Positions 55,009 through 64,000 are shown, counted from the stretch's first letter. The stretch is 64,000 nt of DNA from Myxococcales bacterium (GCA_016706545.1 JADJJK010000033.1:1-64000); one strand, 5' to 3'. Notes: generated by a model not told the origin, from the letters alone. Numbers and translations are program-made.

Positions 55009-56507
55009 GAGTGCTTCCCGTCGAGAAACTCGAGCTGCGAGAGAGAGGACATCGAGCTGCGCCGAGCCTGCGGCGCAGGGGCAGGTGTCGGTACAGGGGC
55101 AGGTACAGGCGCCGATACAGGGGCAGATACAGGGGCGGGCGCGGCGCGGCCGTCGCGGTCGAGCCACAGCCGCTCGCGCTGGTAGCGGGGCAGCGGCAGC
55201 GGCGCTCTGGAGGGCGCTGCCGCCTGGTCCGCGGTCAGCGCGCTGGCGATGAGGTGGGCGTTGGTGCCGCCCAGGCCAAAGGCGCTGACGCCCGCGACGC
55301 GCGCCGCGCGGTCGCGTGGCCAGGGCCGCGCCTCGGTGATGGGGTGAAACGGCGAGCGCGCGAAGTCAAAGCGCGGGTTCGGCCGGTCGCACGACAGCGT
55401 CGGGTATAGCTCGCCGCGCTCGAGCGCCAGCACGACCTTGAGCAGGCCGGCGATCCCGGCCGCGCTGAACAGGTGGCCGAAGTTGGACTTGACGCTGCCG
55501 ACCGCGCAGGCGCCTGGGCGCTGGCCGCGGCTGGTGAAGGTCTCGGTGAGCGCCCGCAGCTCGATCGGATCGCCGAGCGCGGTGCCGGTGCCGTGCGCCT
55601 CGACCAACGCCACGTCGGTGGCTCTCCAGCCGCTGCGGTCGAGCGCGGCCTCGATCACCGCGCGTTGCGCGGCCGGGTTGGGCGTGGTGAGGCCCACGGT
55701 GCGGCCGTCGTTGTTGACCGCCACCGCGTCGATCACCGCGCGGATCCGGTCGCCGTCGCGCACCGCGTCCTCCAGTCGCTTGAGCAGGACCACGCCGCAG
55801 CCCTCGCCCGGGACCAGCCCGTCTGCGCGCTCGTCGAAGGGACGGCAGCGGCCGGTCGGGGACAGCGCCTGCGCGGCGCTGAACTCCAGGTACGGGCGCT
55901 CGTCGAGCAGGACCTCCACGCCGCCGGCGAACGCCAGCTCGCACTCGTCGGCCAGCAGGCTGCGCACCGCGAGCTGCACGGCGACCAGCGCCGAGGAGCA
56001 CGCGCTGTCGACCACGAAGCAGGGGCCGCGCAGGTCGAGGTGCTGGCCAAGCCGCGCGGCGATGAAGTTCTGGTCAGAGCCAAAGCCCGCGCTGCCGCTG
56101 CGCAAGCCGGTGCGACGCCAGTAGTCGGAGGCGCGGGCGCCCGCGAAGACGCCGATCGGCCGGCCGGCGAGCTCGGCCGCCGTGCGGCCGCTGTCGGCGA
56201 CGCAGGACTCGACCGCCTCGAGCATGAGCCGCACCGACGGGTCGAGGCAGGTCGCCTCCTCTGCGCTCAGGCGGAAGTACGCGGCGTCGAAGTACTCCAG
56301 CTCGTCGAGGAAGCCGCCCCACTTGCTGAGGCTCTTGCCGAGCTCGGGGCGTGGCCGGTACAGCTCGGCCACAGACCAGCGCGACGCTGGCACCTCGCGG
56401 ATCGCCGAGCGGCCAGCGCGCAGCAGCTCGCCGAACGCGGCGAGATCGGGCGCGCCAGGGAAGCGACAGGCGGCGCCGATCACCGCGACGCGCTGGTTCT
56501 GCCTCAA
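55005..56507 (-). CDS. stand-alone PKS ketosynthase protein (KS with post-KS linker)
   Basis: 500 residues: one complete KS (Cys in DSACSSALVAVQ, HGTGT, NFGHLFSAAG), the post-KS linker ending RYQRERLWL, and a Pro/Ala/Val repeat tail (APVSAPVSAPVP). No ACP follows. The next synthase protein begins with DH-ACP-KR, so this KS most likely completes that module in trans: a split module interrupted genomically by the cassette genes and the plus-strand NHL block. It begins at ATG 56507, which overlaps the stop of the KR-ACP protein (ATGA). Confidence 0.9.
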   Translation of the reverse strand: MRQNQRVAVIGAACRFPGAPDLAAFGELLRAGRSAIREVPASRWSVAELYRPRPELGKSLSKWGGFLDELEYFDAAYFRLSAEEATCLDPSVRLMLEAVESCVADSGRTAAELAGRPIGVFAGARASDYWRRTGLRSGSAGFGSDQNFIAARLGQHLDLRGPCFVVDSACSSALVAVQLAVRSLLADECELAFAGGVEVLLDERPYLEFSAAQALSPTGRCRPFDERADGLVPGEGCGVVLLKRLEDAVRDGDRIRAVIDAVAVNNDGRTVGLTTPNPAAQRAVIEAALDRSGWRATDVALVEAHGTGTALGDPIELRALTETFTSRGQRPGACAVGSVKSNFGHLFSAAGIAGLLKVVLALERGELYPTLSCDRPNPRFDFARSPFHPITEARPWPRDRAARVAGVSAFGLGGTNAHLIASALTADQAAAPSRAPLPLPRYQRERLWLDRDGRAAPAPVSAPVSAPVPAPVPTPAPAPQARRSSMSSLSQLEFLDGKHS

Positions 56508-58792
56508 GGCTGCGGGGCTCCGGCGACCGGCGCTGGGCGCGGGGGCCGCAGGCGGGGGGGCCGCCGTCGAGGAGGTCGCAGGCGCGCGGGGGCCGTCGTC
56601 AGGTCCGTCGTCGTCGCGGGGCCGTCGTCGGGCAGGTCGCCTGGGAAGTCGTCGGCGCCGTCGGGGTAGCCGGCCGCGCCCGAGTTGTCGTCGAGGACGT
56701 CGGGGTAGTCCGGCACGCTCAGGTCGCGCTCGGGCGCCTCGGGTGCGGCCCGCAGTTCGTCAGGTTCGTCGTCAGGCTCGTCGCCGGGCTCGTCGGGGGC
56801 ATCGGGGTTGCCGTCTGATTCGTCCGATTCGTCTGATCCCGGCGCGGGGCTCCTTGGCGCTGGCAGCGGGACCGAAGGCAGCGCCGCCGCCAGCTCCCCG
56901 AGCGTGGTGTGCTGCACCAGCAGCGTTGGATCGAGCGGGCGGCGCAGGTGCGCCTCCAGCTTGTGCAGCAGCTCGGTCAAGCGGATGGAGTCGAGCCCGA
57001 GCTCGGCGAAGGGCACGTCGGCGTGGATGGCAGACGGCTGTGCGCCGAGCGTGTCGGCGAGCACGGCGGTGAGCCAGCACGGCACGCCGGTGGGGACCGC
57101 GCCCTGGCACGCGGCAGGCCGAGCAGGCGCGGCAGGCGCGGCAGACGCCGCAGGCGCGGTGCGTGGCGGCGTGAGCGGCGCGCGGGCGGCGGGCGCGAGC
57201 GCGCTCGTCGCCGCCGCGGCGTCGAGCCCCGGGCAGATCACCAGGTCTTCGTCGAGCGCGGGCGCCGCGGCGATGCGCTCGAAGAGGCGCAGTCCAGCCT
57301 CGGTCGGGAGCCCCTCGAGCCCAAGGCGCGCGTAGGCTGGCGCGAGCGGCCGGGGGTCCGCTTCGTCGAGCCAGCTCGGCCACGCCACGGCGCGGAAGGC
57401 GAGCTTGCCGGCGCGCCGCTTCTGGGCGGCGAACCAGGACAGGAACGCGTTGGCGCACGCGTACTCCAGCGCGCCCGCGGCCAGCGCCGGGAACACGCCA
57501 GCGACCGACGAGAACAGCACGGCGAAGTCGGGCGCGTCGTCGGCGCACAGCGCCGCGAGCACCTCGAGGCCATCCACCTTGGGGCCCAGCGCCGCGTGCC
57601 AGGCGTCCGGGCGGCTGTCGAGGAAGCTCGCCGGGCGCTCGCGCAAGCGCCCGGCGCAGTGGACGATGCCGCCGAGCTCGCCGCGCGCCCGCGCCTCGGC
57701 GAGGAAGCTGGCGAGGGCGGCGGCGTCGGTGAGCTCGCCGCGGTACAGCGTCACCTGGGCGCCGCGCTGCTCGAGCGCGCGAAGGAGCGGCTGGGCCGGA
57801 TCTGCCCCGCTGCTGCCCAGCGCCGCGCCGGTGAGCGCCAGGTGTCGGGCGCCGCGCTCGACGAGGCGCTCGGCGATCCGCGCGCCGAGCCCGCGCGTGC
57901 CGCCGGTGACGAGGTACACCTTGCGCGGATCGAGCCGGAGCTCGGCCGCGGGCAAGGCGGCGGGCTCGAGGTGTGGCGCGTACCGGGCGCCCCCGCGCCG
58001 ACAGATCTCGGTGGACTCGCCCCCGCGACGCAGCTCGTCGGCGAGCTGGGCGGCGAGCCGGTCAACGCCGCGCGCGCTCGCTGGCAGGCGGCCCAGGCCG
58101 AGATCTGGCCCGCGATGTGGCCCGCGATGTGGTCCGAGATCCGGACCGGCGGCTGGACCGAGATCCGGACCGAGATCCGAACCAAGATCCGGTCCGAGAT
58201 CCGGACCAAAGTCCAGATCGACGGTGCGCGCCAGGAGCTGCGGGTGCTCGGCACCCAGCGCCCGGATGAGGCCTGCTTGGCGCGCGCCGGCCAGGCTCTG
58301 GGTGACGCCTGGCGGCGCTTGCAGGCCGGCGGTGGCGTGCAGCACGCGCAGGGGAGCGCCTCGGTGGGCGGTCAGCACCTGGCGAAGCAGCGCCAGGCGC
58401 GCGGGCCAGCCGGCGGCGCCCGCCCGTCGACGATCGATGAGATCGGGGCAGCTCGAGCGATCCGGACAGTGGAGGCCGCCGAGATCCGACAGGTCGACGT
58501 ACGCGGCGAGCGGCCGGCTCGGCAGCGCCGACGGCGGCGCGTCCTCGTGATGCAGGAGGACCTCCTGGTGCAGGTGACCGCGCAGCGCCCGCGCGAGGTT
58601 CGCGGTGGCGTTCCCATGGACCACCAAGATCGCACCCGCGCCAAGCTCCACGCGGGCGTCGTCGCGTCGTCGCCAGCGCTTGCGGTACAGCGGCACCTCG
58701 CTGGTGGCGCGCACCGGCTGTTGGCCTGGCTGTTGGCTCGGCAGTCGGCTCGCCAGTTGGCTTGGTCCGGTTGTCGGCTCGGCTGTTGCCAA
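56504..58792 (-). CDS. PKS fragment: KR-ACP with acidic C-terminal docking tail
   Basis: 762 residues from TTG 58792, but probably the continuation of the upstream synthase frame. The KR structural subdomain starts at EVPLYRKRW and the Rossmann part at KVYLVTGGTRGLG; Ser (LFSSVAG) and Tyr (EYACANAF) are present. The ACP is at about 570-640 (ELGLDSIRLTELLHKL). The last 110 residues are very acidic, then Pro/Arg-rich (DEPGDEPDDEPDE; PPRRRPPRLRPP), suited to docking with the next KS protein. A DLGPDLG repeat sits inside the KR. No ribosome site precedes TTG 58792, and the post-KS linker of the previous frame ends just upstream, so the frame break lies in the 12-bp repeat array. Confidence 0.88.
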   Translation of the reverse strand: MATAEPTTGPSQLASRLPSQQPGQQPVRATSEVPLYRKRWRRRDDARVELGAGAILVVHGNATANLARALRGHLHQEVLLHHEDAPPSALPSRPLAAYVDLSDLGGLHCPDRSSCPDLIDRRRAGAAGWPARLALLRQVLTAHRGAPLRVLHATAGLQAPPGVTQSLAGARQAGLIRALGAEHPQLLARTVDLDFGPDLGPDLGSDLGPDLGPAAGPDLGPHRGPHRGPDLGLGRLPASARGVDRLAAQLADELRRGGESTEICRRGGARYAPHLEPAALPAAELRLDPRKVYLVTGGTRGLGARIAERLVERGARHLALTGAALGSSGADPAQPLLRALEQRGAQVTLYRGELTDAAALASFLAEARARGELGGIVHCAGRLRERPASFLDSRPDAWHAALGPKVDGLEVLAALCADDAPDFAVLFSSVAGVFPALAAGALEYACANAFLSWFAAQKRRAGKLAFRAVAWPSWLDEADPRPLAPAYARLGLEGLPTEAGLRLFERIAAAPALDEDLVICPGLDAAAATSALAPAARAPLTPPRTAPAASAAPAAPARPAACQGAVPTGVPCWLTAVLADTLGAQPSAIHADVPFAELGLDSIRLTELLHKLEAHLRRPLDPTLLVQHTTLGELAAALPSVPLPAPRSPAPGSDESDESDGNPDAPDEPGDEPDDEPDELRAAPEAPERDLSVPDYPDVLDDNSGAAGYPDGADDFPGDLPDDGPATTTDLTTAPARLRPPRRRPPRLRPPRPAPVAGAPQP
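58101..58213. repeat. 12-bp coding minisatellite inside the KR structural subdomain
   Basis: Units such as GAGATCCGGACC and CGCGATGTGGCC encode PDLGPDLGSDLG inserted in the KR of module 2, an unusual place for repeats. Confidence 0.75.
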
Positions 58793-61700
58793 GGCACCCA
58801 GTGGCGACTGCGCTTGAACGGGTAGGACGGGAGCGGCGCGATGCGTGGGCGAGCGCCCTGGTGCAGCCTGTCCCAGGAGACCGCAGCGCCTGCGACCCAG
58901 GCGCTGGCCAGCGCGACCAGATCATCGTCGTGGGCGTCCGGACGACCGGTCGACGCTCTGCCGCGGATGACCCCGCGGTCGTCGCCGGCGGCGAAGCGCG
59001 CCAGGGTCGCGCGCACGGCCTGGAGATCGTCGAGGACCGCGACGCCAGCGTGGTCTCCGACTCCCCCGACCACCAGCGCGAGCCGCTCGCGCAGCGGCTC
59101 ACGCCCGACCTGCAGCGTGAACGCGACGTCGGCCAGCGTGGCCTGCGAGTCGGCCAGCGCCGCCGCGACCGCCGCGGCGTAGGCGCGCAGGCGCTCTTCG
59201 TCGAGCGCGGACAGCACGATGAGGTGGCGGGCGGCGCCCTCGCTCGACGAGGAGCGAGGCGCGGTCGCGGGCGCTTCCTCGAGAACGACGTGGGCGTTGG
59301 CGCCGCCCGCGCCGAACGCGCTGACGCCGGCGCGGCGGGGCATGGCGCGGCCCGTGGGATCGAGCGGCGCGGGCCACGGCGCGGCCTGGCGCTGGACGCG
59401 GAACCGCGACGTGGCCCAGCGGATGTTGGGGTTGAGCGGGTCCGCATGCAGCGACGGCACCAGCGTGCGCGCGCCGAGCTGCAGCACCACCTTGGTGAGG
59501 CCGGCGATGCCAGCGGCGCCCTCGAGGTGGCCGATGGATGACTTGATCGAGGCGACGGGCCAGCCGCCCGGCGGCGGCAAGGCGTCGCCGAAGGCCTGCT
59601 CCAGTCCTTCGATCTCGATGGGATCGCCCAGCGCGGTGCCGGTGCCGTGCGCCTCGACATAGCCCACCGAGCTCGGGTCGATCTCGCCGGCGCGCAGCGC
59701 GGCGGCGATGACCTCCGCCTGAGCGCGCGGGCTCGGCACCATGTAGCCGTTGCTGCGGCCGGCGTGGTTCACCGCGGTGCCCTTGATCACCGCCTGCACC
59801 GGATCGCCGTCGGCGAGCGCGGCGCGCAGCGGCTTGAGGACCAGCGCGCCCACGCCCTCGCCGGGGACAAAGCCATCGCCGCCCGCGCCGAACGCGCGGC
59901 AGCGGCGGTCGCTCGACAGCATGTTGTGGCGCTGCTGCTCGACGAACTTGTTGGGGTGCAAGGACAGGCTCACGCCGCCGGCGATCGCCAGCTCGCACTC
60001 GCCGCGGCGCAGGCTCTCGACGGCGAGGTGCAGCGCGGTCAGCGAGGACGAGCACAGCGTGTCCACCGTCATGCTCGGGCCGCGCAGATCGAGGAAGTAC
60101 GAGACGCGGTTGGCCAGATCTGCCATCCCGGCGCCCACGCTGGCTGGCTCGTGGTGCTGCGAGCGCTCGACGCCGAAGAACGGATACTCGTTGTACATCG
60201 AGCCGATCCAGACCCCGACGCGCGAGCCGTGGCGGGCGCGCAGGCGCTGGCGCGGATACCCCGCTGCGTCGAGCGCCTCCCACGTAACCTCGAGCAAGAG
60301 GCGCTCGCCGGGATCGGTCAGGTCAGCCTCGCGGGGCGTCAGGGAGAAGAACGGCGCGTCGAACTGATCGATGGAGTCGAGGTACCCGCCCGCCATCTGG
60401 TCCACGGGCCAGCCCGGCTGGTGGCGCTCGCCTGGCAGGGCGGTGATGCAGTCGCGGCCGGCGAGCAGGTTGGCCCACAGGTCGCGCAGGTGGGGCGCGC
60501 CTGGGTACCGACCGGCGAGGCCGATGATGGCGATGTCGTCGCGCCGCGGCGACGGCTCGGCGGTCGGGGCAGCCTGGGCGGTGGTTGCGGCGGGCGCGGT
60601 CGTCGCAGGCGCGGTCGTCGCGGCCGGCGCTGCCGCACGGGGCTCGCCAGCGATGCGAGTGGCCACCTCGCGCAGGCTCGCGTGCTCGTAGAGCAGCGTC
60701 TTGCTGGTGACGCCGAAGACGCGCTCCATCGCCGCGTTGAGGCGGGTGACGAGCAGCGAGGTCAGCCCCAGGTGCTCGAGCGGCGTCGTCGGGTCGAGGT
60801 CTTGCGGCGGGATGCCAGAGGCGTCGGCGTACAGCGAGCGCAGGCTCGTCTCGACCTCGGCGATCCGCGCGGCGTCCGGCGCGGGCCGCGCAAGCGTGGC
60901 CGCGGCCGAGCGCACTTCGCGCGCCGCGGCGGGCTCGGGCAGCCAGTGCGCGCGGCGCGCCAGCGGATAGCGCGGCACCGGCACGCGGAGCGGCGCAGGC
61001 TCCCAGCGCCACTCGACGCGCTCGCCGCGCAGCCAGCGCTCTGCGACCTCGGGCAGCGGCGCGTCCAGCGGCTTGCCGGCGAGGAAGGCGTCGAGGCGGC
61101 GCACCGCCGAGGCAGGATCGGTGCATGGGATCGCGAGCCGGCGAGGCAGGCTCGGTCGCCCGGTCTGCAGCGTATAGGCGAGCTCGGCCAGCGCGGTCGG
61201 CGTCGCGTCGAGCTGGCGCGTCAGGTGCTCGCGCAGTCGCCGCGCGAGCTCGAGGAGCTGCTCGTTCGACATGGCGGACAGGACCAGCACCTGCGCCGCG
61301 GCGTCGCGCTCGACGCGCGCGCGGGGCGGCGGCTCGCGCAGCACGACGTGGGCGCTGGCGCCATGCGCGCCGAGCGACGTCACCAGCGCGCGTCGCGGCC
61401 CGTCGTGGCGCGGCCACGGCGTCAGGTGCTCGGCGAGCTGGAGCGGCAAGGCGTCCCATGGCACCAGCGGGTTGCGATGCTCGGCGAGCCGGGTCGGCGC
61501 GAGCTGTCCGTGCCGGAGCTGCAAGAGCACCTTCATCACCTGCGACAGGCCGGCCGCGGCCTCCAGGTGTCCAAGCTGGGCCTTGAGGGTGCCGATGGTC
61601 ACCGGGGTCGCGCGGTCCGCGTCGGCGAAGACCTCGGCGAGCGCCTCGAGCTCGGCGGCGTCGCCGACCGCCGCGCCGGCCGCGGCGCACTCGACGTACG

Positions 61701-64000
61701 AGATCTGGCGCGGCGACAGCCGGTGTCGCGCCAGCAGGTCTTGCAGCGAGCGCGCCAGGCCCGCCGGGTCGGTCCCGAGCTGGCGGCCGGCGTGGCTCAT
61801 CCCGGCGGCCTCGATGATCCCGTGCAAGACCTCGCCGCCCTCGAGCGCGGCGGCCATCGGGCGCAGCAAGATCGCGGCCACACCCTCGCCGGGGATCCAG
61901 CCGGAGGCGTCGGCGGAGAACGCGCCGTACGCGCGGGAGGCGGAGAGCCCAAGGCCCGCGAGCAGCTCCAGGTGATAGGGATGCGCGAACAGGTTCACCG
62001 CCGCGACGATGACCGCGCCGCACTCGCCCCGCCGCAGGCTCTCGGCGGCCAGGTGGATCGCGGCGAGCGAAGAGGTACACGCCGCGTCGACGGCGAGGCT
62101 CGGGCCGTGGAAGTCGAAGCACTGCGACACGCGGTGGGCGATGTCAGAGCCGGCCGCGGACACCTGCGCGGCGCCGTCGCGCGCGGCGTACTCCGCGCCG
62201 ACCTGCTGATAATCCTGCCACATGGCGCCGACGATCACGGAGACCTTGCCGGCGGAGCGCTGCAGCGACGCGGCGCTGTGGCCGGCGTCCTCCAGGCACT
62301 CCCAGATCGTCTCCAGCACGAGCCGGAGCTGCGGGTCGAGGGTCTTGGCCTCCGCCGGGGAGATGCCAAAGAGCAAGCTGTCGAGCTGGTCGATGTCGTC
62401 CAGGTATCCGGCCAGGTGGTCGCCTGCTTTGCGCCGATGCGCCGGCGGGCGCCCGATCGCGCTGCTGCCAGCGGACAGCAGGCTCCACAGCGCGTCGGGA
62501 TCTCGCGCGCCGGGGAAGCGGCAGGCCATGCCGGTGATCGCGGTGACCGCTTCGCCGCGCTCGGAGAACGGCGGGCGCGCGCGGGAGGGGGCGTCGTGGC
62601 GTGCGCCCGGGATCTCGGCGGAAGCCGCGCTCGCCGCCGCGGCTCGGCCGCCGAGCAGCGCCAGCACGAACCGGTGTCCGTCGTCGAGGCGGAGCTGCTG
62701 GCGGACGCGATCGAAGGCCAGGTCGCCGATGGGGCAGAGCCCAAGGCCACAAGACGTCTGGCCGAGCATCAGCAGCTCGGTGAGGTGGCCGGCCTCCAGC
62801 GCGGCGAAGCGCTCTGCTTGCTCACCGTACAGCGGGTTGATGCCGCGGGTCTGCGTGATGAGGTACAGCTCGAAGGCCGCGCCGTCGTACACCGGGCGAT
62901 TCACCGGCGAGTGGAGGTTGCGGTCCAGCTTCGGCATGGCTCGCACGAGCTGCAGCGCGTGCTCCGCGGGCCGGTAGTAGTAGACGCCAGCGCCCAGCTC
63001 TTCGACGCCGCCTTCGCGGACGTGCAGGTAGACCTGGACCGCGTAGGTGTCGCCAGCGGAAGGGTAGAGCCGGCGCGGGCGCGGCGTGGCCGTGCTCTGC
63101 GCCAGGAGCTCGAGCAGGTCGCACAGCGACTGATACGGCACCGCGCCAGGCGCAAACTCGCGATGGCTGGCGCGCCACTGGTAGTGCTCGGCGCCCAGGC
63201 GCGGCGCTGGCAGCGCGTGCAAGGGCTCGCTGTCCACGGCGGGGCGCAGCCCAGGCTTGCGAGCGTAGAACTGGCTGCGCTCCTCGGGAGAGAAGTAGTC
63301 GACGTCGTCGGCCGCGTCGGTCGCGTCGGCAGGTGCCGCGGGCACGGTCGGCACGGCACGCTCGGTCGGCGCGGTCGGCGCGGCAGGTGTTGCAGGCGCG
63401 GCATGCGCAGCATGCGCGGTCGGCGCAGCAGGCGCGGCATGCGCAGCAGGCGCGGCATGCGCAGCAGGCGCAGCTTGCGCGGCTGGCGCCGCCTTGCCGA
63501 GCGCCGCGGTCAGCCAGCGCGCGATGCCGCGCACCGTCGGATCCGCGACCACAGCGGCCACCGGGACGCGCAGCCCGTGGCGCTGCCGGAGCGCGTTGGA
63601 GAGCTGCACTACCGTGAAGGACGTCGCGCCCTGATCCCAGATGTCCTGGTCTGACGCAAAGTGAGGGAGCCCGAGCCGATCAGCGAACAGCTTGGCGATC
63701 TCCGCCTCGAGCTCGCTGGCAGCCGCCGCGGTCGCGGCGGGCGCCGCCTCCGCGTTCGCGGCAGACGCTGACGCCGGCGCGCCCCGTGCAGCCGAGCCGT
63801 CGACGCTCGCCGCCGCTGGCTGCGTCGCCGCCGCTGGCGCGGCGCTCGCGTGGTCCGGGCCGTGCGCGTCCGCGCCGCCGACCGCTGCCGCTGGCAACGG
63901 CCAGGGCAACGCCGCGCGGTCGAGCTTGCCGTTGACCGTCGCCGGGAACGCGGCGACGGTGGCGATGAAGCTCGGCACCATGTACTCGGGCAGCGCGCTG
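58372..64000 (-). CDS. hybrid NRPS-PKS, partial: A(C-end)-PCP-Ox / KS0-ACP / KS
   Basis: Open to the right edge (reads SALPEYMVPSF at the boundary). Residues from ATG 63981: the end of an adenylation domain (A10 motif NGKLDRAALP); PCP 88-162 (QGATSFTVVQL); SagB/nitroreductase-type oxidase 225-447 (RRLYPSAGDTYAVQVYL; LGQTSCGLGLCPIG), which in such NRPS modules oxidises thiazoline/oxazoline to the azole; KS0 478-880 with Cys (DAACTSS) but HGTGT replaced by CAAAGAA, hence non-elongating; ACP 1040-1115 (LGLTSLL); KS 1147-1560 (DTLCSSS, HGTGT, SIGHLEGAAG). The post-KS linker ends PSYPFKRSRHW near 58800, after which the frame is lost in a repeat array; the KR-ACP continues in the 56504-58792 frame. 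AHAAPAA repeats join PCP and Ox. No AT is present. Confidence 0.92.
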   Translation of the reverse strand, partial: SALPEYMVPSFIATVAAFPATVNGKLDRAALPWPLPAAAVGGADAHGPDHASAAPAAATQPAAASVDGSAARGAPASASAANAEAAPAATAAAASELEAEIAKLFADRLGLPHFASDQDIWDQGATSFTVVQLSNALRQRHGLRVPVAAVVADPTVRGIARWLTAALGKAAPAAQAAPAAHAAPAAHAAPAAPTAHAAHAAPATPAAPTAPTERAVPTVPAAPADATDAADDVDYFSPEERSQFYARKPGLRPAVDSEPLHALPAPRLGAEHYQWRASHREFAPGAVPYQSLCDLLELLAQSTATPRPRRLYPSAGDTYAVQVYLHVREGGVEELGAGVYYYRPAEHALQLVRAMPKLDRNLHSPVNRPVYDGAAFELYLITQTRGINPLYGEQAERFAALEAGHLTELLMLGQTSCGLGLCPIGDLAFDRVRQQLRLDDGHRFVLALLGGRAAAASAASAEIPGARHDAPSRARPPFSERGEAVTAITGMACRFPGARDPDALWSLLSAGSSAIGRPPAHRRKAGDHLAGYLDDIDQLDSLLFGISPAEAKTLDPQLRLVLETIWECLEDAGHSAASLQRSAGKVSVIVGAMWQDYQQVGAEYAARDGAAQVSAAGSDIAHRVSQCFDFHGPSLAVDAACTSSLAAIHLAAESLRRGECGAVIVAAVNLFAHPYHLELLAGLGLSASRAYGAFSADASGWIPGEGVAAILLRPMAAALEGGEVLHGIIEAAGMSHAGRQLGTDPAGLARSLQDLLARHRLSPRQISYVECAAAGAAVGDAAELEALAEVFADADRATPVTIGTLKAQLGHLEAAAGLSQVMKVLLQLRHGQLAPTRLAEHRNPLVPWDALPLQLAEHLTPWPRHDGPRRALVTSLGAHGASAHVVLREPPPRARVERDAAAQVLVLSAMSNEQLLELARRLREHLTRQLDATPTALAELAYTLQTGRPSLPRRLAIPCTDPASAVRRLDAFLAGKPLDAPLPEVAERWLRGERVEWRWEPAPLRVPVPRYPLARRAHWLPEPAAAREVRSAAATLARPAPDAARIAEVETSLRSLYADASGIPPQDLDPTTPLEHLGLTSLLVTRLNAAMERVFGVTSKTLLYEHASLREVATRIAGEPRAAAPAATTAPATTAPAATTAQAAPTAEPSPRRDDIAIIGLAGRYPGAPHLRDLWANLLAGRDCITALPGERHQPGWPVDQMAGGYLDSIDQFDAPFFSLTPREADLTDPGERLLLEVTWEALDAAGYPRQRLRARHGSRVGVWIGSMYNEYPFFGVERSQHHEPASVGAGMADLANRVSYFLDLRGPSMTVDTLCSSSLTALHLAVESLRRGECELAIAGGVSLSLHPNKFVEQQRHNMLSSDRRCRAFGAGGDGFVPGEGVGALVLKPLRAALADGDPVQAVIKGTAVNHAGRSNGYMVPSPRAQAEVIAAALRAGEIDPSSVGYVEAHGTGTALGDPIEIEGLEQAFGDALPPPGGWPVASIKSSIGHLEGAAGIAGLTKVVLQLGARTLVPSLHADPLNPNIRWATSRFRVQRQAAPWPAPLDPTGRAMPRRAGVSAFGAGGANAHVVLEEAPATAPRSSSSEGAARHLIVLSALDEERLRAYAAAVAAALADSQATLADVAFTLQVGREPLRERLALVVGGVGDHAGVAVLDDLQAVRATLARFAAGDDRGVIRGRASTGRPDAHDDDLVALASAWVAGAAVSWDRLHQGARPRIAPLPSYPFKRSRHWVPWQQPSRQPDQANWRADCRANSQANSRCAPPARCRCTASAGDDATTPAWSLARVRSWWSMGTPPRTSRGRCAVTCTRRSSCITRTRRRRRCRAGRSPRTSTCRISAASTVRIARAAPISSIVDGRAPPAGPRAWRCFARC
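58719..58791. repeat. imperfect 12-bp tandem array at a PKS frame break
   Basis: CTGTTGGCCTGG, CTGTTGGCTCGG, CAGTCGGCTCGC, CAGTTGGCTTGG, then a 17-base unit ending TTGTCGGCTCGG, then CTGTTGCC. The non-12 unit shifts the frame between the KS linker and the KR; one extra base (or two fewer) would restore it. Confidence 0.8.

Overview
The window is very GC-rich with strong codon bias. It is dense in lipoproteins (CotH-like, NHL-repeat, cytochrome P460-like), in 9-18 bp coding minisatellites and in large assembly-line genes. This profile points to a myxobacterium (Myxococcota/Polyangia). No rRNA, tRNA, IS element or CRISPR array was seen.

Region 1 (1-10.5 kb) is a patchwork of small loci. It holds a methyltransferase cut by the window edge, then a leftward trio of aspartate racemase, ApgM-like phosphoglycerate mutase and a nucleotidyltransferase broken by a frameshift. 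After these come a secreted trypsin-like protease, a YidD-like protein with a Cys-tailed partner, a DUF4395 membrane protein, a lone GspG-like pseudopilin and a small helical protein. Region 2 (10.8-15.9 kb) is an unrecognised two-gene module. A 963-1000 aa protein with a baseplate-J-like insert and C-terminal membrane helices overlaps a Hint (hedgehog/intein) protein, and the two share an N-terminal module. Region 3 (16-24.8 kb) carries an alpha/beta hydrolase, an Xaa-Pro aminopeptidase, lipoproteins, a CotH-like protein, an acyl-CoA-dehydrogenase-fold flavoprotein, an MbtH-like protein and a Crp/Fnr regulator.

Region 4 (24.8-64 kb, minus strand) is a trans-AT NRPS/PKS cluster. It has no AT domain and runs off the right edge. 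Read in biosynthetic order it is: A-PCP-Ox / KS0-ACP / KS-KR-ACP // KS // DH-ACP-KR / KS-ECH2-ACP / KS-DH-KR-ACP / KS-KR-ACP / KS-ACP-ACP-DUF-SH-TE. The oxidised azole start, DH-ACP-KR order, HMG-CoA-synthase beta-branching cassette (donor ACP, decarboxylating KS, HCS, ECH2 in cis) and terminal DUF-SH-TE block are hallmarks of leinamycin-type sulfur-incorporating synthases, which as far as I know were described mainly in actinobacteria. The cassette genes are chained by 4-nt or 11-nt overlaps. Besides the beta-branching enzymes they encode a Cys-nucleophile hydrolase, a truncated haemoglobin, a ferredoxin and an outer-membrane barrel fused to thioredoxin. A plus-strand block (DUF6157, two NHL lipoproteins, a P460-like lipoprotein) splits the cluster.

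The PKS reading frame breaks at three places, each in a repeat (C7 run inside a hairpin, 8-bp duplication, 12-bp tandem array). These are either assembly errors or real inactivating/phase-variable sites. A palindrome GCTCA-N4-TGAGC followed by AKTGC occurs at four intergenic sites linking the flavoprotein, MbtH region, PKS/DUF6157 and NHL promoters. The Crp/Fnr protein is a candidate ligand. Several genes carry a TACNNT -10 box only 6-7 nt before ATG, which suggests leaderless transcripts.
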